Shown: positions 32,926-43,200, counted from the stretch's first letter. The stretch is 56,719 nucleotides of DNA from JACKFB01 sp041389525 (GCA_041389525.1 JAWKRR010000051.1:1-56719), one strand, 5' to 3'. The notes: generated by a model from the sequence alone, not told the origin. Made by a program: numbers and translations.

Positions 32926-34245
32926 ATGCAGTCCGCCCTCGTGATCTTCGTGGCCTTGCTCGCCGCCGCGCTGGCCGCCGCCGTCTGGGGCATCGTCCAC
33001 CGATTGCGCGGAAATGCCCCCGACGAAGCGGACGTGGAGTCCCTCCCCGATGACCTGAAAGCCCGTGTTCCCGTCTCGCTGCACCCGGTCATCGACCCCG
33101 CGATTTGCATGGGCAGCGCCGCCTGCGTGGCCGCGTGCCCGGAGGGCAAGATCCTCCGCCTCTTTGAGGGGCGCGCGCAACTGTACGAGCCGGAGAGCTG
33201 TATCGGCCATGGCGCCTGCGCGCGCGAATGCCCCGTCGGCGCGATCCGCCTCGTCTTCGGCAGCGCGGAACGCGGCATCGACATCCCGCACATCTCCGAG
33301 CACTTCGAGACCAACGTCCCCGGCCTCTACATCGCGGGCGAGCTTGGCGGCATGGGGCTGATTCGCAACGCGGTGATCCAGGGCGTGCAGGCCGCGCAGC
33401 ACATCGCCAAGCGGCCGCGCTCCAAGGACGCGGGGGTCCCCGACCTGCTCATCGTGGGCGCTGGACCCGCCGGGCTGGCCGCCGCGCTGACCGCCAAGCA
33501 AGCCGGGCTGAGCTTCGTCATCGTCGACCAGGAGGAGACCATCGGCGGCACGGTCGCGCGCTACCCCAGGCGAAAGCTGGTGATGCTCGCGCCCTTCGAG
33601 CTGCCCGGCGTCCGCAAGATCAAGGCCCGCGAGCTGAGCAAGGAAGACCTGATGGCGCTGTGGCGCGAGGTCATCGAGGTCGCGCAGCTTGAGGTTCGGC
33701 TTGGCGAGCAGATGCTGAAGGTCCTGCGGGACGGGGACGCCTTCGCGGTGACCACCAGCAAGGGGAACTACCGCGCCAAACAGGTGCTCCTGGCCATCGG
33801 GCGCCGCGGCAGCCCGCGAAAACTCGGCGCTCCGGGCGAAGACCTGCCCAAGGTCGCCTACGCGCTGAGCGACGCCGAGGCCTACGCCGGCCTGAACTGC
33901 CTGGTCGTCGGCGGCGGCGACAGCGCGCTCGAGGCGGCGGTCGCCCTCAGCGAGCAGCCCGGAACCAGCGTGGCCATCAGCTACCGCGGCGACACCATCT
34001 TCCGCGCGAAACCGAAAAACCGCGACAAGGTCCTGGCTGCCGAAAAAGCAGGCAAGCTGGTGCTTCATTTGACCACGGATGTTGCTGCCATCGCACCCAA
34101 CGAGGCAGTCCTCCAACGGCAGGACGGAGGTGACAATATCACCCTTCCGAATGACCAGGTGTTCATATTCGCAGGTGGCGTGCTCGCGACGAAGACCTTG
34201 GCTGACGCGGGTATCGCGATGGAGCGAAAGTTTGGAACGAGATGA
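32926..34245 (+). CDS. Iron-sulfur and FAD-dependent NAD(P)-type oxidoreductase
   Basis: 439 residues from ATG 32926. An N-terminal membrane helix (ALVIFVALLAAALAAAVWGIV) is followed by a two-motif ferredoxin-like domain (about 55-115) and a pyridine-nucleotide-disulfide-type reductase. FAD and NAD(P) Rossmann motifs are LLIVGAGPAGLAAA (about 168) and CLVVGGGDSALEAA (about 325). The Fe-S motifs read CxxSxxCxxxCP and CxxHxxCxxxCP, so the second Cys is absent from both. The gene diverges from the 23-haem gene with 63 bases between, hinting at shared control. Electron transfer between a nicotinamide cofactor and locus B or the quinone pool is inferred, not shown. Confidence 0.85.
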   Translation: MQSALVIFVALLAAALAAAVWGIVHRLRGNAPDEADVESLPDDLKARVPVSLHPVIDPAICMGSAACVAACPEGKILRLFEGRAQLYEPESCIGHGACARECPVGAIRLVFGSAERGIDIPHISEHFETNVPGLYIAGELGGMGLIRNAVIQGVQAAQHIAKRPRSKDAGVPDLLIVGAGPAGLAAALTAKQAGLSFVIVDQEETIGGTVARYPRRKLVMLAPFELPGVRKIKARELSKEDLMALWREVIEVAQLEVRLGEQMLKVLRDGDAFAVTTSKGNYRAKQVLLAIGRRGSPRKLGAPGEDLPKVAYALSDAEAYAGLNCLVVGGGDSALEAAVALSEQPGTSVAISYRGDTIFRAKPKNRDKVLAAEKAGKLVLHLTTDVAAIAPNEAVLQRQDGGDNITLPNDQVFIFAGGVLATKTLADAGIAMERKFGTR

Positions 34246-34264
34246 TTGTGGCCGCAGTTTCGCG

Positions 34265-35917
34265 GTGCGTTGCGTGGCGGTGGCGGTGGCGGTGGCGGTC
34301 GGACTGACAGGCTGGGCGGGCTGCGGTTGGGACGAGCCCACGGGGTGCGCGTACTGGGTCGGCAAGCTGCACCGCGGCGAGGACGCGCAGATCGCGCTGG
34401 CGCGTGCGGCGGAGGCGGCGTGCGTGGAGGCGCGGCCGCTCATGCTGGCGCGGCTAGACGACCCGAGCCTGGGCGGGGACGCGCTGGCGGCGCTTATCGC
34501 GTTGGGGAGGTCGAGCGAGGCGGAGACGGCGGTCCGGCGCTCGCTTGGGGACCCGGCGCGGGTGGCGGCGGCGGCGGCGCAGGTCGAGGAGTGGAAGCTG
34601 GCCGAGGCGGCGCCCGAGCTGGTCACGGCGCTCGCCGAGCCGAAGCTGGCGTCCCATCGCGCGAAGGTCCTACAGGCCGCACTTGCCGTGGTCGAGCCGT
34701 CGGCCCTGGCGGACGCGCTCGTGGCGCTGGCCCGCGCGGAGAGCGAGGCGGCGACTGTGCGAGAGACGGCGGTCGAGGCGCTGGGCCGCGTGGATTGGGC
34801 GAAGGCGGCCGGGTCCGCCTCAAAGAGCGCGGCAGCACTTGCCGATTTGGCGGTGGACCCAGCGCTTGGCGACGCGGTGCTTGTGGCGCTCAGTCGGCTC
34901 CCGGCAGGCGCGGCGGTCACGTCGACGCGGCTGAGCGAGGCCGCAACGCAGGGCGACCGGCGAGCGTTGCTGCTGCTGACGGCGCTCGGTGCCGCGGCGG
35001 GGCGTGACGCGGCGGTCGCGGCGCTCACGGCCGGCCCCAAGGCGGGCTGGGAGTCCGCGGCTCCGCTGGCGCTGGGCGCGGAACCCGGCGCGTTCACCGA
35101 GAGCCTGAGCGCCGACGAGCAGGACTCGGACCGCCTGTGGCAGGTGCTGCTCCTGGTCGGGAGCGCGGCCCGCGAGCGGGTGGCGGCGATGGCGGCCGAC
35201 GGCAAAGGCGACACCCGGGCGGCGGCGATTCGCGGGCAGGTGCTGCTCTTGAGCGGCCCCGAGCTGGCGCCGTGGCGGGAGGCGGCGCAGAAGCACGCAT
35301 CGGCGCTGGTACGGGAGGTGGTCGCGCGGCCGGATGTGCAGGCGGTAGCTGCGCTTTCGGAGGCTTGCGGCGCGGAGGCGGCGTGTCTGGCGAAGGAGAT
35401 CACCGAGGCGGCGCCGACGCTCGCCGGGCTGGACGCGGAGCTGGCGGCGGCGCGGCAGGCGCGGGACGCGGCGAGGAAGGTCGCCGAGGCCGCGGTGGCA
35501 GCCGACCGCGAGCGGGCGCAGGCGCTGGCGAGCCTGCCGGCGGGCGCGGAGGCGGACGCCGGGAAGGCAGAGCTGGAGAAGCTCGGCGCGCGGCGGGACC
35601 AAGCCTACAAGGCGGTCGAGGCCGCGGCCGCGGAGGTCGACTCGGGGGAGGCCCGGCTGACGCGGCTGACCGTGGCGCTGGCGCGGCTGACGGCGGCGAA
35701 GGCGGCGGAGGCGGTGCCAGCGGCGTTGCGCGTGCTGGAGCACGCCCGGGGCGACTCGAGCGCGACGCTGCGGCTGTGGGCCTACGCGGCGCTGGCTGGA
35801 CGGGCTGCACCGGGCGACGCCGCGGCGATCGCGGAGGCCGCGGACGGGCTCACGGCCGACCCGGGGCTGGCCTTCGCGCTGCGGCGGCTGTCGGCGGCGG
35901 TGGCGGAAAATCCCTAG
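34265..35917 (+). CDS. Helical-repeat (HEAT-like) lipoprotein
   Basis: About 550 residues from GTG 34265 (TTG 34232 is an alternative). A Val/Ala-rich signal ends in lipobox WAGC. The body is almost wholly Ala/Leu/Glu-rich helix pairs (GDALAALIALGRSSEAETAVRR, DPARVAAAAAQVEEWKLAEAAPELV) typical of HEAT or armadillo-like scaffolds. A charged coiled-coil-like section follows (LDAELAAARQARDAARKVAEAA; about 380-470). There is no enzymatic motif. It starts 19 bases after the Fe-S flavoprotein on the same strand, so it probably belongs to the same transcript and may tether complexes. Confidence 0.7.
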   Translation: MRCVAVAVAVAVGLTGWAGCGWDEPTGCAYWVGKLHRGEDAQIALARAAEAACVEARPLMLARLDDPSLGGDALAALIALGRSSEAETAVRRSLGDPARVAAAAAQVEEWKLAEAAPELVTALAEPKLASHRAKVLQAALAVVEPSALADALVALARAESEAATVRETAVEALGRVDWAKAAGSASKSAAALADLAVDPALGDAVLVALSRLPAGAAVTSTRLSEAATQGDRRALLLLTALGAAAGRDAAVAALTAGPKAGWESAAPLALGAEPGAFTESLSADEQDSDRLWQVLLLVGSAARERVAAMAADGKGDTRAAAIRGQVLLLSGPELAPWREAAQKHASALVREVVARPDVQAVAALSEACGAEAACLAKEITEAAPTLAGLDAELAAARQARDAARKVAEAAVAADRERAQALASLPAGAEADAGKAELEKLGARRDQAYKAVEAAAAEVDSGEARLTRLTVALARLTAAKAAEAVPAALRVLEHARGDSSATLRLWAYAALAGRAAPGDAAAIAEAADGLTADPGLAFALRRLSAAVAENP

Positions 35918-36056
35918 GCGCGGACTGGGGATTTTGGACACGAGAGGGGGGGACAGCCGATCTCGGGCGGGCGCTCGTCCGACGGACCGGCGGCTTGCGA
36001 TTTCCGCGCTGGCGCCTGTAGTTTCGGCGCTGGCGACGCGCGGGCGGAGGGGTGTC

Positions 36057-37283
36057 ATGGCGGGCTTTGACGAGGTCATGACCCCCAGCGGCGGGTCGCC
36101 GGTGAAGATGTGGACCCGCGGCGTCGAGGTCGAGGCGGAGGCGCGCCGGCAGCTCGAGAACGTCGCGCGGCTGCCCTTCATCCACAAGTGGGTGGCGGCC
36201 ATGCCCGACGTGCATTGGGGGATGGGGGCGACCGTCGGCAGCGTGATCCCGACGGTAGGCGCCATCGTGCCGGCCGCGGTCGGGGTCGACCTGGGCTGCG
36301 GGATGATGGCGTGCCGCACGACGCTGACCGCCAGCCAGCTGCCCGACCATTTGGCCGGCGTGCGCTCAGCGATCGAGGCCGCCGTGCCTCACGGGCGGAC
36401 CGACAACGGCGGGCCGCGGGACAAGGGCGCGTGGGGAGCGCCCGGCGAGGCGGCGCAGCGGACGTGGGCTGGGCTGGTCGGCGAGTTCGACGCGCTCTGC
36501 GAGCGTCACCCGAAGCTCGCGCGGTGCAACCACGTCGGGCACCTGGGCACGCTGGGCACGGGAAACCACTTCATCGAGGTGTGTCTGGACGAGGCCGACC
36601 GGGTCTGGTTCATGCTGCACTCGGGCTCGCGTGGCCTGGGCAACCGCATCGGGACCCACTTCATCGGCTTGGCCAAAGAGGAGATGCGGCGCTGGTTCAT
36701 CCACCTGCCCGACCAGGACCTCGCCTATTTGCCTGAAGGATCCTTGTACTTCTGGGACTACGTGAAGGCCGTGCGGCTGGCGCAGCGCTACGCCGAGCTC
36801 AACCGCGAGCTGATGATGGCCGCCGTCGCGCGGGCCGTGGCAAGCCAGCCCGAGATCCCTCCCTTCGACGCGTCGGTGGAGGCGGTGAACTGCCACCACA
36901 ACTACGTGGCCGAGGAGAGACACTACGGGAAGAAGGTCTGGCTCACGCGCAAAGGCGCGGTGCGCGCGGGCCGGGGCGAGCTCGGCATCATCCCCGGCAG
37001 CATGGGAGCCCGAAGCTACATCGTGCGCGGCCTGGGAAACCCGGAGTCGTTCGACTCGTGCAGCCACGGGGCCGGGCGACGCATGAGCCGCACGGAGGCC
37101 AAGAAGCGCTACTCGCTGGCCGACCACGTCGAGGCCACTGCGGGCGTGGAGTGCCGAAAAGACGCCGAGGTCCTCGACGAGACGCCCATGGCCTACAAGG
37201 ACATCGACGCGGTGATGGCGGCTCAGGCCGACCTCGTCGAGGTGGTCTACCGCCTGCGGCAGGTGGTCTGCGTCAAGGGCTGA
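36057..37283 (+). CDS. rtcB: RtcB-type RNA ligase (3'-phosphate/5'-hydroxyl)
   Basis: 408 residues from ATG 36057, the usual length for RtcB. Active-site signatures: PDVHWGMGATVG, VGVDLGCGMM (metal Cys about 81), HVGHLGTLGTGNHFIEV, HSGSRGLGNRIG, NCHHNYVAEE, and the guanylylated His region CSHGAGRRMSR. RtcB joins 2',3'-cyclic phosphate or 3'-phosphate RNA ends to 5'-OH ends using GTP and Mn2+. Neither archease nor RtcA is adjacent, so it may act in general RNA repair. Confidence 0.95.
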   Translation: MAGFDEVMTPSGGSPVKMWTRGVEVEAEARRQLENVARLPFIHKWVAAMPDVHWGMGATVGSVIPTVGAIVPAAVGVDLGCGMMACRTTLTASQLPDHLAGVRSAIEAAVPHGRTDNGGPRDKGAWGAPGEAAQRTWAGLVGEFDALCERHPKLARCNHVGHLGTLGTGNHFIEVCLDEADRVWFMLHSGSRGLGNRIGTHFIGLAKEEMRRWFIHLPDQDLAYLPEGSLYFWDYVKAVRLAQRYAELNRELMMAAVARAVASQPEIPPFDASVEAVNCHHNYVAEERHYGKKVWLTRKGAVRAGRGELGIIPGSMGARSYIVRGLGNPESFDSCSHGAGRRMSRTEAKKRYSLADHVEATAGVECRKDAEVLDETPMAYKDIDAVMAAQADLVEVVYRLRQVVCVKG

Positions 37284-37307
37284 CGGCGCCGAAAACGCCG
37301 TCAGCCC
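37277..37307. terminator. Hairpin terminator between convergent rtcB and EGF-repeat genes
   Basis: A perfect 12-bp stem (GGGCTGACGGCG and its complement) closes a CCGAAAA loop. Its left arm includes the rtcB stop codon. There is no U-tract, but the convergent placement suggests a bidirectional terminator. Confidence 0.7.
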
Positions 37308-37324
37308 CTGGCGAATCCGAGCCT

Positions 37325-39793
37325 CTAGAAGTGGTCCGTCGACCCGCAGAGGACGCCGTCTTTGCCCTTCAGGCAGCTTTCTGCCGCCCACGCGCCGGCC
37401 TGGACGTGGGGCGGGCGCCAGCTTCCGCTCGCTCCGCCGCCGCCCTGACGGCCGGGTAGGAAGGCGTCAATGCCGTCGATGTCGACGACGAAGCCACCCT
37501 TGGTGCGGCGCCGATGCGACTGAACGCGCGTGCCTTCGTCACCGAAGATCGGCCGGGCGTCGATGCCGCCGATGGTGACCCCAGCGAACGCGGGCGTGGC
37601 CGAGGGGAGGCCGAGCTCGTCCGTCCCCGCCGGGAGGTCGGCGTCGTCATAGGTCGCGACTTGGCGGTAGCTGGTCTCGCCTTCCAGGACCTCGCCGATG
37701 GTCGCCGACACCGAGCCGACAGCCGGCCACTGGGCCGTCTCGGCGCTGCCGGCGGCCAATCGGAAGTAGACGCTCGTGCCGAAGACGAAGTTGTCGCCGC
37801 CGTCTGTGGCCGCTGCGGCGGTGAGGAAGCCGAACTGTTGGAACTGGGTGAGCCCGCGAGTGTGGTGAACGAGCGCGACCAGGAGCACGGGCTCGGGCGG
37901 GCCGTCTTTGGAGAGCTTGTAGTCGAACTGGAGCCGCCCGGGCGGGCGGCAATGCTTGGGCAGAGACTTGAAGTCGCCGAAGGGGATCTCCGTGGACGAG
38001 GCGCACGGGCCGTCGGGAGACTTGGTGAAGACGTCCCAGCACTCTTCCTGCGAGACCGGCACGCCCAGGGAGATGACGGTGGCCGTCCCGCCCTGGTCGG
38101 CAAACCCAGAGGCCGCAAGCGTCTGCTCAGCGGCGGCGACCCAGCTGCCCTCGGGAAAGAAGTCGGCGTCCATCGCGTCGAGTCCGGCGAGACGCACGAG
38201 CTTCTGGAGGCGATCGGTCAGCTCGTCACCGGCCTTGAAGGCGCTCTTGTTGGCCTTCTTGGTGTCCTTGAGAGCCCCGGCGACCGCGTCGCCGACGGAC
38301 TCGGACACGAACGAGGTCAGCATCCGCACCGGGAAGTCGACCAGCACCACGCCTGGCTCGTTCGGGTCGAGGCTCTCGAAGCTCAGGCTGTAGGTCACCT
38401 CGAAGGGGCTCGCGTCGCGCCGGTCCGCCGAGATGGCGCCCGAGAAGCCGGCCGAGCGGATGACGCTGTTGTTGACGAGGTTGGGCGGGAGCAGGTGCTG
38501 GGTGACCTGGAGCTCTTCGCCGGTCTCGGCGCGGGTCAGCGTGATGGTGATGCTGGGCGAAGCGCCCTTGGCGAGGATGTTGACCTGGGCGCCGACGGGC
38601 GCGCTGAAGATGGGGTTGTCGAAGGTGGCCGTGTCCAGCACGTCGCCGTCCTGCTCGCCGCAGTCCTTGCCCGCGAAGCCGGGCTGGCAGAAGCACTGCC
38701 CGAGGCTGCACACGCCGCGGCCGCGGCAGTCGTTCTCGCACGGCTGGGCCTTCTCGCAGGAGTCGCCGGTGAAGCCGGGCTCGCAGAAGCACTTGCCGTA
38801 CTGGCAGACGCCGCGCTCGCCGCAGCCCTTGTCGCAGGTCACGGCCTTCTCGCACTTGTCGCCCTGAAAGCCGGGCGGGCACAGGCATTTGCCACCGAAC
38901 AGGCAGATGCCGCGATCGCTGCAGAGGTCGCAGGGCGGCGAGACCTTGGAGCAGGAGCCGCCCTCGAAGCCGGCGTCGCAGAAGCACTTGCCGTAGAGGC
39001 AGCGGCCGTTGTTCGAGCAGTTGTCCGGGCAGACCTGCTCGGTCTGGCAGGCGTCGCCGTCGAACCCGGGCGCGCAGTAGCACTGGCCGTACTGGCAGAC
39101 GCCGCGGCCGTTACAGTCCTTCGGGCAGGCTTTCGGCGTCGAGCAGTCGGGGCCCTCGAAGCCGGCGACGCAGGCGCAGGTGCCGTCGAGGCAGACGCCG
39201 GTGCCCGAGCAGCCGTTCGGGCAGGTCTTCGCGTCGACGTCGCAGGCCGGGCCGCTGAAACCGGCCTCGCAGTAGCACTGGCCGAGCTTGCAGATGCCGC
39301 GACCGCTGCAATCCTTCGGGCAGGTCGCCTCCGCGGCGCAGGCCTCACCGGAGTACCCGGGGTCGCAGACGCAGACCGCGTCGTCGTTGCAGATGCCGTG
39401 GCCGGAGCAGTCGCTGGGGCAGCTGAGGACCGGCGTGGCGCATTGCGGTCCCGTCCAGCCCAGCTTGCATTGGCACTGGTCGAAGATGCAGGTCCCGAAG
39501 GCGCCGCAGCCGCCCGGGCAGGTGCCGACGTTCTCAGAGCAGTCGGGGCCGGCGAAGCCTTCTTGGCAGAAGCACTTCCCGAACTGGCAGACGCCGCGCC
39601 CGCCGCAGTCGTTGGGGCAGGCGGCCGAGGTCTTCTCGCAGGCTTGACCCTCGAAGCCGGGGTCACAGAGGCAGGTGTCTTCGATGCAGAGGCCGTGGCC
39701 GCTACACAGTTCGAGGCAGGCCGCGCTGGCATCGGACGCGCCGATGAAAAGCGAGACGACCGCGAACGCGGCGATGGCGAAGGTACGACTCAT
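37325..39793 (-). CDS. Secreted protein with eleven tenascin-type EGF-like repeats
   Basis: 822 residues from ATG 39793. A signal peptide ends in ASDASA (about 24). Residues about 25-390 are 11 tandem units of about 32 residues, each of the form CPxDCSGxGxCxxGxCxCxxGFxGxxC, the six-Cys arrangement of tenascin-like EGF domains. The C-terminal half (about 400-822) is a beta-rich domain of unknown class, with an Asp-rich GGFVVDIDGIDAFLPG segment near the end. There are no enzymatic motifs. Probably an extracellular adhesion or matrix protein; EGF-repeat proteins are found in some Myxococcota. Confidence 0.82.
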   Translation of the reverse strand: MSRTFAIAAFAVVSLFIGASDASAACLELCSGHGLCIEDTCLCDPGFEGQACEKTSAACPNDCGGRGVCQFGKCFCQEGFAGPDCSENVGTCPGGCGAFGTCIFDQCQCKLGWTGPQCATPVLSCPSDCSGHGICNDDAVCVCDPGYSGEACAAEATCPKDCSGRGICKLGQCYCEAGFSGPACDVDAKTCPNGCSGTGVCLDGTCACVAGFEGPDCSTPKACPKDCNGRGVCQYGQCYCAPGFDGDACQTEQVCPDNCSNNGRCLYGKCFCDAGFEGGSCSKVSPPCDLCSDRGICLFGGKCLCPPGFQGDKCEKAVTCDKGCGERGVCQYGKCFCEPGFTGDSCEKAQPCENDCRGRGVCSLGQCFCQPGFAGKDCGEQDGDVLDTATFDNPIFSAPVGAQVNILAKGASPSITITLTRAETGEELQVTQHLLPPNLVNNSVIRSAGFSGAISADRRDASPFEVTYSLSFESLDPNEPGVVLVDFPVRMLTSFVSESVGDAVAGALKDTKKANKSAFKAGDELTDRLQKLVRLAGLDAMDADFFPEGSWVAAAEQTLAASGFADQGGTATVISLGVPVSQEECWDVFTKSPDGPCASSTEIPFGDFKSLPKHCRPPGRLQFDYKLSKDGPPEPVLLVALVHHTRGLTQFQQFGFLTAAAATDGGDNFVFGTSVYFRLAAGSAETAQWPAVGSVSATIGEVLEGETSYRQVATYDDADLPAGTDELGLPSATPAFAGVTIGGIDARPIFGDEGTRVQSHRRRTKGGFVVDIDGIDAFLPGRQGGGGASGSWRPPHVQAGAWAAESCLKGKDGVLCGSTDHF

Positions 39794-40031
39794 CAGTTCT
39801 CTCCTGCGGGCGACGGATTTTCGAGCGCCAGCCCTCCCCCGAGAACGACGCGCCAGCCCGCTGCTGAATGGTGTGTCGCAGAGATGCCACACTCCGGCGG
39901 GGGCCCGCAACCCCTCAGATCCTTGCCTGGACACCGGGCCCGGGGTGGGGTGCGCGCGGCAATGGAGTGGCATACGCTGGCGACGAAGAGCGCCACTCGC
40001 CCGACTACCCGACGCGCACGAAGGAGCCCCG

Positions 40032-40220
40032 ATGGCCAGCCTCTCAGCCTGTCCCCGCTGCGGCCGCAAAGCGCAGAAAGCCCTGAGCTCGAACTGGTTC
40101 CCCGTACGCACCTGCCGAAAGTGCGGCACGAAGTACTGCAAGGAGTGCGGCGGCTCGAAGTGCCCGTCCTGCGGCGACTCGGCCTACAGCGAGTACGACA
40201 AGGTCTACTTCAAGGGCTAG
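40032..40220 (+). CDS. 62-residue zinc-ribbon protein
   Basis: A short protein from ATG 40032 with a strong ribosome-binding site (GAAGGAG ending 7 bases upstream). It carries four CxxC pairs (CPRCG, CRKCG, CKECG, CPSCG), enough for two zinc-ribbon sites, with an aromatic tail (YSEYDKVYFKG). Such proteins often bind RNA, DNA or ribosomes. No closer family is recognised. It lies between two convergent minus-strand genes on its own strand. Confidence 0.78.
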   Translation: MASLSACPRCGRKAQKALSSNWFPVRTCRKCGTKYCKECGGSKCPSCGDSAYSEYDKVYFKG

Positions 40221-40242
40221 CCGGCCCGCCGCGACGGCAGGG

Positions 40243-43200
40243 TCAGAAGCTGATGAGCGTGGACGGCTGCATCGTTGGCTGCAAGACCGAGTACGCGGTC
40301 CAGCCGCCGGCCTGCAGCTCGTTGTTTTTCGCGCTGTCGAAGTCGAAGTCGTCGCGCAGCCAGGCGCGGTAGATCGTCAGAGTGCGCCCCGCGGACTGAG
40401 GCTCGCTGGCCCCGTAGATGCCGGTGAAGTCGGGGTATCGGATGCGGTTGACGTCGCCGCGCGCGTAGATGCTGCGCTGGTCGTACGGGAGCAAGTAGTA
40501 GGCGCCGCACGCCGCGCAGGGGCCCGACGTGTCGTCCACGGTGGCGACCACAAGCTGCGCCGGGTGCGTGCTGTCGGTCTTCCACGACATCTCGTGGAAC
40601 AGGTCGCTGCCCTCGGCCATAGTGAACTGCTCGGGGAGGCCCAGCATCGGGCCCAGCGCGAGCTCGTGGGCCCCCAGCGCCCATGTGTTTCCTGCGACCC
40701 CGGAGATGGCGTACAGCGTCGAGGTGAAGTCCCGGACGCTCTCGTCGGTCCAGGCCTCGCCGTCCCAGCGCGCGAGGGTCCCGAAGTCGCCGGCGACCCA
40801 GATGGCGCCGCTCGCATCGCCCCAGACCGCCCGCAGCGTGCGATAGGTCGGGACCGGCGTCGCCGTGACGATCTCGCCGTCGATCCGAAGCGCGGTGCCG
40901 GACGCGCCGACTGCCCACACCGCGCCGCCGGGTGTGGCCCAGACCGCCCTGAGCGTAGCCTGGGTCCCAGTGGCGACCGTGGTCAGCGCGCCGTCGGCCG
41001 TGCGCCGCGCGAAGAGCCCGTTGGCACCTGCCAAAAAGAGGCTCGTGCCGTCGGCGTCCGCGCGCCCCGTGATGGCGTTGACCTCCGCCGAGAGCGAGTC
41101 CTCAAGCTGCCAGCTGCTGCCGTCCCAGGCGAGCAAGCGCGTCCCCCCCACGGCCCACGCGCGGTCCTCCGCCGCCATCCACACCCCGCGCAGGGTCTCG
41201 CTGTCGTCGCCCGTGGGCACCGCGCGCCAGACCAGCCCGTCGTAGTGCAGCGCCAGCCCCGCCTCGCCGACCGCGATCGCCGCCCCGCCTGCCACAGCCG
41301 ACACCCCATGCAGCGCCCGCGTGGTCCCTGACGCCTGCACAAACCACCAGTCGCCGCCTGTGTTTCGCGTGATGAGGCCGCGATCACCGACCGCCAGCAG
41401 CGCGCCGTCCACCGGCACCATCGCGCGCACGGCGGTCGGGAGGCCCGGGCGAATCTCGAAGCCGGCGTCGCCCAGCCGCAGCGCGCGGTCGGAGTCCACC
41501 TCGGTCACGTCCTTGCGGATGATGACCGAGTAGCCCTGCGGGGTCTCGGTGCTCGAGACGACCGCGATGAACGTGTAGCTGGCATCGGCAAGATCGCCGG
41601 TCAGCGCCGGGACCAAGCGAGGCGAGAGCTCGCCCCGGCCGAGGGCTGCACTCGGCGGCAACTCGAGGACGCCGTCGCCGCCCAGATCGAGGAAGGTGCG
41701 TAGCTCGGCGGACTCGCTGAAGGGCGAGCCCAGCGCGGGGCGGTCCAACACGACCGAGATGTCCGAGCGCATCACGTGGTTGAGCTGCAGGTCGGCGACC
41801 ACGACGTCGCCTTCCTGATAGGCGCCCTGGTGGCGGGCGACGCCGAGGCGCTCCGGGGTAAATTTGCCGTCGGCGTAGATGCCGCTCCAGCAGAAGACCG
41901 CGTAGTCGCCGAGGCGCGTCGGCGTCTTGAAGCGTCCGTCGGGCCCGACCAGGACGCCGGGGTACGGGATGGCGTCCTGCGAGCTGGTGTACCGGTTGGT
42001 CACGTCGCAGTAGACGCGCAGCTCGCCGCCCGAGGGCACGCAGGCCAGGCCGATGTCGCCCCCGAGGGAGTAGCAGCCGTATCCGGTCGGGCAGTCCGCC
42101 GGCCCCGAGCACCCAACCGTGCAGTAGCGGCCCTGCCCCGGGATATCGACGCAGGGGCGGCCGCCGCAGTCCGCGTCGGTGGTGCAGGCGCCGCAGAGGC
42201 CTCCGGGATTCGTGGTGGCTGTGTCGCAGCGTCCCCACGGGATCTTCACGCCCTTCGAGCCGCCGCTGGCCGAGCCATCGAGCGTCCCCGATTGCGCCGG
42301 CGGCGGGCTGCACTGGACGTCGTCGGACAGGTCCGAGCACTGCGGGATGCGGTCGATGCCCAGGGCGATGTGGCTGGCGTTGACGCCGACGACGGAGGTG
42401 ACGGCGAATCCTTCCTTGTTCGCGGTGACGGTCTGGGGGCCGCTCAGCTCGGCGCGGCCGAAGGTGATCTGGCCGGCGCTGTTGGTGTAGCCGCGGATTG
42501 GCGTCTTGGGGACCGGCCCGACGACGACCACCGCGCCCTCGACGCGCTGCCCGGAGACGCGGTCGTAGACTGTCACGTCCAGGTTGCGGTGGATGGCGGG
42601 ACCCCAGAAGCCGTCCTCGGCCGCCGGGTCGAAGTAGAGCCAGAGGCTCTTGGCGACCACCGGGGCCTGACCCGGGACCGAGAGCGTGACGTCGGCGCGA
42701 CCGGGCTCGCCGCTGAGGGTGCGCGCCTCCAAGAGCGTCGGTCCCAGCACGTTGACATCGCGGGCGAGCTTGCCACCGATGGCCACGGTGGTGCCGGGGA
42801 CGAAGCCCGCGCCGTGGACGCGGATGAGGGTGCCGCCCGAGACGCTGCCAGCGGGGGGGCTCATGGCGTCGAGGCTGGGGACGTCGACGAAGTGAAAGCC
42901 CGAGGCGAGCGCGTCGCCGCCGCCGGCCTGCTCGACGCGCACCGTCGCCATGCCGGGGCTGCCGGGCGGGGTGGTCGCTCTCAGCGTGGTGGCGTCGACG
43001 TACTCGAGGGTCGCGGCGGCCAGAGGGCCCAGGCTGAGGCGAGCCTCCGGGGTAAAGCCCTCGCCGCGCACGACGATGGCGGTGCCGCCCGCGGCCGCGC
43101 CGAGGTTCGGCAGCACCTCGACGATGCGGGGTGACGCGCGGAACTCGTAGGCGCCTGCCAAGACCGCGCTCTCTGACCCGGCGCTGACGTTCACGTCGAC

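Noticed and set aside
32863..35403. Upstream extension of the 23-haem frame to about 1450 codons
   Set aside because: The extension is antisense to the Fe-S oxidoreductase and helical lipoprotein and shows no domain; the signal peptide marks the true N-terminus.
37514..40372. A 952-codon plus-strand frame
   Set aside because: Antisense to the EGF-repeat gene; Ala/Arg/Leu-rich shadow without a start signal or motif.
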